NCBI GenBank assembly: GCA_964452735.1
Contig: CAYVNA010000014.1
Coordinates: 1-21,162, forward strand
DNA length: 21,162 bases
Reading direction: 5' to 3'
Source of the DNA: UBA2177 sp964452735
GTDB taxonomy: Bacteria; Patescibacteriota; Dojkabacteria; SC72
The notes beneath the pieces are model-generated. The model was given only the letters and a program-made list of their open reading frames with translations, made no database searches and had not been told where the DNA came from. How positions within the stretch are numbered: the first letter of the stretch is position 1; each line of letters opens with the position of its first letter. Below, piece after piece: positions 7,224 to 12,739 of this stretch. The translations under genes and the position numbers were made by a program.

Positions 7224-8555
7224 ATGAAGTATATATGTTCTTCTTGTGGAGCAGAGTCTCTTAAGTGGTCTGGGAAATGTCCTAACTGTGGGGAGTGGGG
7301 ATCATTAGAGGAGAGTTTTGAGGAGGAGAAGGTTAATGGGAAGACAAAGCCCATAAGTCCATCTGACTATAAACCAATAAGCGAATATGATAATAAGGCC
7401 CCTAGTGAGAGATTTTCTACTGGCTTTTCAGAATTAGATCGTGTGTTAGGAAAAGGTCTAGTTCCTGGTGAGGTAGTTTTGATTAGTGGAGAGCCAGGCG
7501 TAGGGAAATCAACTCTTTTGATGCAGATCGTTATGACCTATGCGAAGAAGGGTAAGGTTCTGTATGTCTGTGGAGAGGAGTCACCCTCTCAGCTTAAGTC
7601 CCGTTTGGAAAGATTGGCTAGTTCTGAAGATAGGGATTGGGAGAACTTTGTATTAACTGAAGACGTTGTTGTTGAGAATATAGCGGAGCTTTTGAGCAGT
7701 GGAGGGTTTGATCTTGTTGTTGTTGACTCTATTCAAAGTATGACATCTCTTTCTTCGAAGGGATATCCAGGAAGTATTAGCCAGGTCCGTTTGGCAGGAT
7801 CAATTTTAACAAGAATTTCCAAAGTATCAGGAGTCCCTATGTTCATAGTAGGGCAGATAAATAAGGGGGGTGATATTGCTGGTCCGAAAGTTTTAGAACA
7901 TATCGTTGACTGTGTTCTGTATATGGAGGGTGATCAGTACAATCAGTACAGGATATTGAGGAGCATAAAGAATAGGTTTGGGTCTACAAATGAGATAGGG
8001 GTTTTCGAGATGAGTGGTTATGGTCTGAAAGAGGTTGGTAATCCATCTTTAGTCTTCTTGGAGTCTGACAATTCTTCATCTGGTAGCGCTATAGGTGCAA
8101 TTATACAGGGGTCGAGGGTTGTCTTTGTTGAAGTGCAGGCGCTAGTTATAGAAAGGGAGAGTGAAGGTGGTCCTCTTAGGAGGGTGGCAAATGGTATAAA
8201 AAAGCCTAGATTGGATATGCTTTGTGCTGTAATGTCGAGGAAAGGTAAGGTATTCTTGGGTAATAAGGATGTTTTTGTTAATGTAGTAGGTGGTTTGTCT
8301 GTAAGTGATCCTGCTATAGATTTAGCTGTATGTGCAGCTATAAAGTCATCGGTTAAGGATGTTGCAATATCCCCAGACCTTGTTTATTTCGGCGAGGTTG
8401 GCTTGACGGGAGAGGTGAGAGGTACTTGGGGAATCGATTCTGTTGTGAAGGAGGCTGTTAGGGCGGGATATAAGGAATTGGTTGTAGGTAGAATGAAGGT
8501 TGGGAAGGAGAGTAAGCTTAAGATTCGTAAAATGCAGAAGATTTCTACACTTTAA
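7224..8555 (+). CDS. radA: DNA repair protein RadA/Sms
   Basis: RecA-like ATPase that drives branch migration in recombinational repair. The N-terminal zinc finger has Cys5, Cys8, Cys19 and Cys22 (CSSC...CPNC). The RecA-like domain has Walker A GEPGVGKST (89-97) and the RadA signature KNRFG (249-253), required for branch migration. The C-terminal part (about 285-443) is the Lon-protease-like domain, with YFGEVGLTGEVRG near 391-403. At 443 residues it has normal length. It starts 10 bases after clpC, with no promoter between them, so the two are almost certainly one operon. No Shine-Dalgarno site is visible. A terminator hairpin overlaps its last codons. Confidence 0.97.
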   Translation: MKYICSSCGAESLKWSGKCPNCGEWGSLEESFEEEKVNGKTKPISPSDYKPISEYDNKAPSERFSTGFSELDRVLGKGLVPGEVVLISGEPGVGKSTLLMQIVMTYAKKGKVLYVCGEESPSQLKSRLERLASSEDRDWENFVLTEDVVVENIAELLSSGGFDLVVVDSIQSMTSLSSKGYPGSISQVRLAGSILTRISKVSGVPMFIVGQINKGGDIAGPKVLEHIVDCVLYMEGDQYNQYRILRSIKNRFGSTNEIGVFEMSGYGLKEVGNPSLVFLESDNSSSGSAIGAIIQGSRVVFVEVQALVIERESEGGPLRRVANGIKKPRLDMLCAVMSRKGKVFLGNKDVFVNVVGGLSVSDPAIDLAVCAAIKSSVKDVAISPDLVYFGEVGLTGEVRGTWGIDSVVKEAVRAGYKELVVGRMKVGKESKLKIRKMQKISTL

Positions 8556-8564
8556 TCTTTTTTT
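8536..8564 (+). terminator. Intrinsic terminator overlapping the radA stop codon
   Basis: AGAAGATT (8536-8543) pairs with AATCTTTT (8554-8561) as an 8-bp stem with one G-U pair and a 10-base loop, and the T-run continues to 8564. The stem uses radA's final codons, and the radA TAA (8553-8555) spans the end of the loop and the start of the 3' arm. It is AT-rich and so weaker than the other terminators here, but the position is right for ending the clpC-radA transcript. Confidence 0.65.
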
Positions 8565-8572
8565 GCGAGGAC

Positions 8573-8679
8573 GTATCCACATTTATAGTAACCATCTTTG
8601 TTATTGTAACGAGGATCGCTTACCACCCAGGGAAGGCTTGCCCTGATAGCCCTTCGTTAGCCTTTCCCTGTGTGGATAC
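8573..8679. repeat. Large imperfect inverted repeat of unknown role
   Basis: GTATCCACA (8573-8581) and TGTGGATAC (8671-8679) are perfect 9-bp complements closing a 107-base element. Inside, CAGGGAAGGCT (about 8628-8638) pairs with AGCCTTTCCCTG (about 8659-8670) with one bulge. It lies between the radA terminator and the next promoter, so neither flanking unit clearly transcribes it. No terminator-type T-run follows on either strand. It may be a structured RNA, a DNA site, or a decayed element. Confidence 0.5.
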
Positions 8680-8690
8680 TGTATATAGGG

Positions 8691-8719
8691 TTGACAGTTA
8701 TATGAAAAAGAGATATACT
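8691..8719 (+). promoter_or_regulatory. Consensus sigma-70 promoter of the candidate ncRNA
   Basis: TTGACA (8691-8696), a 17-base spacer, then TATACT (8714-8719): optimal spacing and nearly perfect hexamers. Transcription should start near A8726. No ORF follows before the terminator at 8929. Confidence 0.85.
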
Positions 8720-8725
8720 TCTATT

Positions 8726-8960
8726 AGATCTTTCAAGCTTATGTGGATATCTTAGTTTTCTCCCTTTGTCTGGGGTGTCACAAGCACAACTGGGCAACAG
8801 GAAAAGACTACGATATCAACCCTGTTTCCTCTTTATCTTTTCATTTAGTAATGTAAATAAATAGATAAGGAAAAGGGAAACATGACAATGTTCTTCGAGA
8901 CTTTCTCTTAAATTAAGAGGAAGAATCCGGGGTCGGTTGGGGCAGTACCGATCCCTTTTT
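8726..8960 (+). ncRNA. Candidate stand-alone structured small RNA, about 235 nt
   Basis: A predicted transcript bounded by a consensus promoter and a strong intrinsic terminator, with no coding frame of note. The body folds into separate elements. Hairpin A pairs 8746-8763 with 8800-8817 (18 positions, two mismatches, one G-U) around a 36-base apical region. Hairpin B pairs 8823-8829 with 8876-8882, 8833-8838 with 8863-8868 and 8843-8847 with 8854-8858. A small hairpin lies at about 8906-8920, and the terminator stem follows. I could not match it to 6S, SRP, tmRNA or RNase P RNA. It might instead be a long, terminated leader for rho, but rho has its own promoter downstream of the terminator. 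Confidence 0.6.
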
Positions 8961-8964
8961 CTTT
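8929..8964 (+). terminator. Intrinsic terminator after the candidate ncRNA
   Basis: GGGGTCGGT (8929-8937) pairs with ACCGATCCC (8947-8955) over nine continuous base pairs including one G-U, with a 9-base loop, followed by TTTTTCTTT. Well formed and GC-rich in an AT-rich region. Confidence 0.88.
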
Positions 8965-8988
8965 ATTTCATATGGTTTTTGATAGTGT

Positions 8989-9017
8989 TTGACATCTAAT
9001 TATGATTTCAATATACT
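8989..9017 (+). promoter_or_regulatory. Consensus sigma-70 promoter of rho
   Basis: TTGACA (8989-8994), 17-base spacer, TATACT (9012-9017): the same hexamers and spacing as the promoter 298 bases upstream. The predicted start near 9024 gives rho a leader of about 46 nt. Confidence 0.85.
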
Positions 9018-9030
9018 TCAATTATCATAT

Positions 9031-9042
9031 GGCTATATAGCC
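9031..9042 (+). promoter_or_regulatory. Palindrome in the rho leader
   Basis: GGCTATATAGCC is a perfect 12-base palindrome starting about eight bases after the predicted rho transcription start. With two extra bases on one side it extends into flanking ATAT repeats. It could be an operator or a short leader hairpin; no regulator can be named. Confidence 0.4.
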
Positions 9043-9069
9043 CCATATTTTAAATTCCCAAATAATCAA

Positions 9070-10349
9070 ATGGTTAAGAAAAGTAAAACGATTAAAGAAT
9101 ACGAGCAGATGAATCTTGCCGATTTACGCTCTATAGCTCAAGATTTAAAGCTTGAGAATTTTATGGAGCTTCCCAAAAGGGAGCTAATAATAGAGATANN
9201 NNNNNNNNGATACTTAAGAAGTCTACAGATGACGAAGGTTTTGTCTCCGTTGAAGGTATATTAGAAGTGCTTAAGGATGGATCTCACGGTTTGTTAAGAA
9301 CTGAAGGCTTATTGCCTGGTGATAATGATGTGTATATCTCTGGATCTCAGATTCAGAAGTTTAGCTTGAGAACAGGTGATGAGGTAGCAGGTCCTGCAAG
9401 ATTGCCTAAAGAGAAAGAGAAATTCCTCAGTTTGTTGAGGGTGGATACTGTTTATGGAAAACCAGCAGCAGAATCTGTTAAGAGGCCTCTATTTAGAAAG
9501 TTAACTCCAATATTCCCTAAGAAACAAATAAAGTTGGAAACTGATTCTGAAACAATTTCAACTAGGATGATAGATCTATTATCTCCTATTGGTTTTGGTC
9601 AAAGATCTATGGTGGTTTCTCCTCCAAAGGCAGGAAAGACGTGGTTACTCAAGGATATTGCTAACGGTATAGCTATTAATCATCCGAAAGCTAAGCTAAT
9701 AGTTGTTTTGGTAGGTGAGAGACCAGAAGAGGTTACTGATATGAAGAGATTTGTGAAAGGTGAGGTGTATGCTTCTAACTTTGATGAATTGCCAGAGCAT
9801 AACTGTAGGGTTGCTGAGATGGCTTTGCAGAAAGCCATGCGAATGGTTGAATGGGGTGAGGATGTCATTATATTAATGGATAGTATTACTAGATTAGCAA
9901 GAGCATATAATATAACGATGCCGACATCAGGAAAGACTCTTTCTGGTGGTTTTGATCCTGTAGCTCTATATCCTCCAAAGAGATTCTTCGGTGCTGCTAG
10001 GAACTTCGAAGAGCAGGGTAGTTTGACAATAATAGCTACTGCATTGGTAGAGACTGGTAGTAGAATGGATGATCTTGTTTATGAAGAGTTTAAGGGTACT
10101 GGTAATATGGAACTTCATTTGGATAGGAAGCTTGCAAACAAGAGAATATATCCATCTATTGATGTTATAAACTCAGGTACAAGAAATGAAGAGTTGCTTT
10201 TAGGAAAAGATGTTCTGAATCAGTCTTGGAGAATCAGAAGGATGTTAGAGGTTCTTGATTCTAATGAAAATCCTACAGAATTACTTGTGAGTAGGCTTAA
10301 GAAAACAAAGGACAACGAGGAATTCCTTGCAACTCTGCATGAGGCATAA
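9070..10349 (+). CDS. rho: Transcription termination factor Rho (split by a false assembly gap)
   Basis: Hexameric RNA-dependent ATPase that releases transcripts from RNA polymerase. The Rho N-terminal helical domain (MNLADLRSIAQDLKLENF onward) and RNA-binding cold-shock-like domain precede the ATPase. Walker A is PPKAGKTW (180-187 after joining), Walker B VIILMDSITRLARAYN, followed by the Q/R-loop region SGKTLSGGFDP and the invariant FKGTGNMELHL. As printed, the frame breaks at the Ns (9199-9208). The two contig ends share GATA, and merging them there gives a continuous 421-residue Rho with the expected RELIIEILKKSTDDEG junction. ATG at 9070 is chosen because it begins the family's usual N-terminus. 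An upstream TTG frame starts at the promoter's -35 box. No Shine-Dalgarno site is visible. Lengths near 420 are normal for Rho. Confidence 0.95.
9199..9208. other. Assembly gap (10 N) that is probably zero-length, inside rho
   Basis: The left contig ends in ...GAGATA and the right begins GATACTT.... Overlapping the shared GATA restores the Rho reading frame, while the ten Ns shift it. No bases appear to be missing. Confidence 0.85.
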
Positions 10350-10354
10350 ATAAT

Positions 10355-10363
10355 TGATATAAT
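10355..10363 (+). promoter_or_regulatory. Extended -10 promoter before the M23 peptidase gene
   Basis: TGATATAAT is identical to the element before rpsA and the tRNAs. A start near 10370 would leave a leader of about 23 nt to the TTG start. ATTGATA (10353-10359) and TATCAAT (10370-10376) form an inverted repeat around it, which could also act as a weak terminator for rho. No convincing -35 is present. Confidence 0.5.
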
Positions 10364-10392
10364 CTTTACTATCAATTTATCTGTCTATTATT

Positions 10393-11766
10393 TTGGATAC
10401 AGAAGAGTCTTCACAAAACAAAAATATCTATGGTCTTAGCTTCAGGGAGCTTCTTTCTATGGATACAAACTCCTACAGTAGTAAGAGCGATTTAGAAAGT
10501 TTTCTTTTCGTAGATGATGATATAGGAGGGAATGCTTTCTTTAAGAAGATAAAAAGGTTTCTGTATAGATTGTATACAACGGAGAATAATAAAGGAATTC
10601 TTTCTTTCCTTTTTTCTTTTCTAGACTATCTATACTCCAGGGTTAGGATTCTCATTGTTATAATGTCTGTTATCTTCGATATGTTGTTTAAATCTTTCGA
10701 TAAGACAAAGAATAGCTTTGCTAGAAGGATGTTTTGGGGTAGGGGGAATTTCCTAGGATCGTCTCTCCAAGTTGTTGCTTTTGTTCTTGTCTTCATTGTT
10801 GTAATCTCCTATTTGTATAGGAAGCCCGTAGTCATAGTTGCTAGTGATGGTCAGCTTGATAGGATAGGTGTTGTAGAGACGGACTTGATGGTGATGAATG
10901 CTTCTTTGAATACCCTCATACCAAAAGATCGTGCGAGAAGATCTGTAGAGCAGTATGTTGTTAAGGGTGGGGATACACTTGGTACTATTGCAGAGTATTA
11001 TGCAATCAGCACAGAGTCCATACTCTGGGCTAATAATATGAAATCAACAGACTATATTAAGCCTGGTCAGACACTGGATATCCCCCCAAGCGATGGTGTT
11101 CTTGTAACTGTTGCAAAGGGAGACACACTGGCTGGTTTAGCTAAGAAATATAATGCGAATGAACAGTCTATTGCAGATTTTAACTGGCTTGATTACCCAT
11201 TTACCTTGGAGTCTGGGGTTCAGCTTTTTATCCCCGATGGAAAAATGCCTACTCCTGTTAAGACAACATATGCTTCAACAACACCATCCTTCTATGTCTC
11301 CAATCAGTATTCTGGAGGAAGTTCTTCTGGAAGTGTAGGGGATCCAAATGTTGGTCGCTTCATATCATGGCCTGTAGCTGGTGGAGCAGGAGTGATATCT
11401 CAGTACTTTAGAACGTATCATACTGCAATAGATATTGCTTCTAGCGCACTTCCTAACATTGTCGCGGCAGCTCCTGGTACTGTTGTATTTGCTGGTTGTA
11501 GTGGATATTGTCCTCCTCTAGGCTCTACTTATGGAGGTTCTGGTTACGCATGGTCAATCCAAATAGACCATGGAAATGGATATAGTACATGGTATGCCCA
11601 CTTGAAGAATATCTATGTTAGATCTGGACAAGCTGTGGGAAGAGGTGAAGTGATTGGCCAAATGGGTTCAACTGGTAGGTCTACTGGCCCTCATGTCCAT
11701 TTTGAGGTAAGAAGGGGATTGGCATATGGTACCCAGGTTAATCCTCTAAGCTACTCAAACTGGTAA
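10393..11766 (+). CDS. Membrane-anchored LysM / M23 metallopeptidase (cell-wall hydrolase)
   Basis: Predicted peptidoglycan endopeptidase (LytM/NlpD-like) of 457 residues. The N-terminal ~110 residues are probably cytoplasmic and contain a hydrophobic stretch near 68-99. A clear transmembrane helix follows (about 124-142, LQVVAFVLVFIVVISYLY). Outside are two LysM glycan-binding modules (about 187-231, VVKGGDTLGTIAEYY; 236-281, VTVAKGDTLAGLAKKY), a Ser/Gly/Thr linker, and an M23 domain (about 320-455). Zinc ligands are visible: His343 and Asp347 (HTAID) and His436 in GPHVHFE, with His403 in WYAHL near the active site. A loop with Cys369 and Cys373 may form a disulfide. The start is a TTG at 10393, the first standard start in frame; ATG at 10459 (residue 23) is an alternative. 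It probably remodels the wall in growth or division. Confidence 0.9.
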   Translation: MDTEESSQNKNIYGLSFRELLSMDTNSYSSKSDLESFLFVDDDIGGNAFFKKIKRFLYRLYTTENNKGILSFLFSFLDYLYSRVRILIVIMSVIFDMLFKSFDKTKNSFARRMFWGRGNFLGSSLQVVAFVLVFIVVISYLYRKPVVIVASDGQLDRIGVVETDLMVMNASLNTLIPKDRARRSVEQYVVKGGDTLGTIAEYYAISTESILWANNMKSTDYIKPGQTLDIPPSDGVLVTVAKGDTLAGLAKKYNANEQSIADFNWLDYPFTLESGVQLFIPDGKMPTPVKTTYASTTPSFYVSNQYSGGSSSGSVGDPNVGRFISWPVAGGAGVISQYFRTYHTAIDIASSALPNIVAAAPGTVVFAGCSGYCPPLGSTYGGSGYAWSIQIDHGNGYSTWYAHLKNIYVRSGQAVGRGEVIGQMGSTGRSTGPHVHFEVRRGLAYGTQVNPLSYSNW

Positions 11767-11776
11767 CTACTAGATA

Positions 11777-11785
11777 TGATATAAT
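11777..11785 (+). promoter_or_regulatory. Extended -10 promoter of the tRNA-Ala pair
   Basis: TGATATAAT lies 10 bases before the first tRNA, which predicts a start near 11792 and a leader of only about four bases. The -35 region has no clear match, as expected for extended -10 promoters. Confidence 0.65.
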
Positions 11786-11795
11786 TTTGGATCTT

Positions 11796-11867
11796 GGGCT
11801 TATAGTTCAGTTGGTAGAATACCACATTCGCATTGTGGAGGCGCTGGTTCGATTCCAGCTAAGTCCA
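11796..11867 (+). tRNA. tRNA-Ala (anticodon CGC)
   Basis: The cloverleaf is complete. The acceptor GGGCTTA pairs with TAAGTCC, including the G3-U70 wobble that identifies alanine tRNAs. The D-loop is AGTTGGTA. The anticodon stem CCACA/TGTGG holds loop TTCGCAT (anticodon CGC, reading GCG). The T arm is GCTGG TTCGATT CCAGC, with discriminator A at 11867. The 3' CCA is not encoded, so CCA-adding enzyme is needed. Confidence 0.95.
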
Positions 11868-11877
11868 AATATATTCC

Positions 11878-11952
11878 GGGCCTGTAGCTCAGTTGGCTTA
11901 GAGCACATCGCTGGCAGCGATGGGGTCAGGGGTTCGAACCCCCTCAGGTCCA
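11878..11952 (+). tRNA. tRNA-Ala (anticodon GGC)
   Basis: Acceptor GGGCCTG pairs with CAGGTCC, again with G3-U70. The anticodon stem CATCG/CGATG holds loop CTGGCAG (anticodon GGC, reading GCC and GCT). The T arm is AGGGG TTCGAAC CCCCT, with discriminator A at 11952 and no encoded CCA. It lies 10 bases after the first tRNA, so both probably come from one precursor. Confidence 0.97.
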
Positions 11953-11974
11953 ATTTAAGATAACATAAAAGCTC

Positions 11975-12586
11975 ATGAATAATCTTCCCAAGCTCGTTCT
12001 ATTTGATATAGGTGATGTCCTCATAGATTATTCAAAATCATTTGAGACTGCTTCCAAAGAGCAGGGTGTCTCTAGAGAGTATTTTGATAATGGATTTGAC
12101 AAGTATGATATTGATATCACAAGGGGGCACATAACACCGAATGATCTCTATGCTAGAGTAATAGAGGAGAATAAATTAGACATAGATCCTCAGTATGACT
12201 TTCTCCAAAGTTGGATTAGAGACTACCAGAGTATAGAGCCAACATACAAATTCCTGAAGGAAATTTCAGATAGTTACAAAATAGGCTTGTTGTCTAATAT
12301 ATATAAAGGTATAACCCCCAATTTAATATTGTGTGAACTAATTCCAGATATAGAGTATTCTTTTAAATTCCTGTCTTGCGAGATAGGGTATATAAAACCG
12401 GAGAAAGAGATTTATGAAGAAGTTGAGAAGGTAACTAGCCTGAGAGGATCTGAGATTTTCTTTCTCGATGATAGAGAATCGTTTTTGGAAGTGCCAAAGA
12501 AGATGGGGTGGGGTACATTCCAATTTGAAAAGGAAAATAGAGAGGGCAGTATTGAAAAGCTCCGCCAACTGTTTGGTATAGGATAA
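11975..12586 (+). CDS. HAD-superfamily hydrolase, IA (YihX-like) type
   Basis: Predicted small phosphatase of 203 residues. Motif I is LFDIGDVLID with nucleophile Asp11; the position two residues on is Gly13, as in YihX and epoxide-hydrolase N-terminal phosphatases, rather than the usual second Asp. A helical C1 cap follows (about 20-85). Motif II is the Ser of LLSNIY, motif III the Lys in GYIKPEKEIY, and motif IV FFLDDRESFLEVPKKMGW. The substrate is unknown; sugar phosphates are common for this subfamily. It begins 22 bases after the second tRNA-Ala with no separate promoter seen, so it may be transcribed with the tRNAs. No Shine-Dalgarno site. It ends with tandem TAA codons. Confidence 0.85.
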   Translation: MNNLPKLVLFDIGDVLIDYSKSFETASKEQGVSREYFDNGFDKYDIDITRGHITPNDLYARVIEENKLDIDPQYDFLQSWIRDYQSIEPTYKFLKEISDSYKIGLLSNIYKGITPNLILCELIPDIEYSFKFLSCEIGYIKPEKEIYEEVEKVTSLRGSEIFFLDDRESFLEVPKKMGWGTFQFEKENREGSIEKLRQLFGIG

Positions 12587-12739
12587 TAAAAACAACTTTG
12601 AATCCTTCATGTCCATAATATTTTGTTCAATGCAGAATAAGTTTCATAGCTTAGTTTCATAAAATACGTTTTCCCTTTCTTCCAATGCTTTTAAATTTGA
12701 TGTAAAATATCTAAAATTAAATGAGTACTACAAGATAAT

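Noticed and set aside
8552..8656. Minus-strand 34-codon open stretch convergent with radA
   Set aside because: Only a GTG start without ribosome site is available and the peptide would be about 25 residues. It is reported only as part of the inverted-repeat finding.
8916..8934. GAGGAAGAATCCGGGGTC resembles the RNase P RNA signature GAGGAAAGTCCGGGCTC
   Set aside because: It lies at the 3' end of the transcript, its G-run is part of the terminator stem, and no partner motif such as ACAGAAA follows before rho.
8989..9264. A separate 91-residue ORF starting at TTG 8989
   Set aside because: Its first 27 codons are the rho promoter and leader (the TTG is the -35 box). From ATG 9070 it is the Rho N-terminus, and its end is out of frame because of the false gap.
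9267..10349. A truncated 360-residue Rho starting at GTG 9267
   Set aside because: The frame continues upstream to 9210 and joins the N-terminal part when the contig ends are merged on GATA, giving a full-length Rho.
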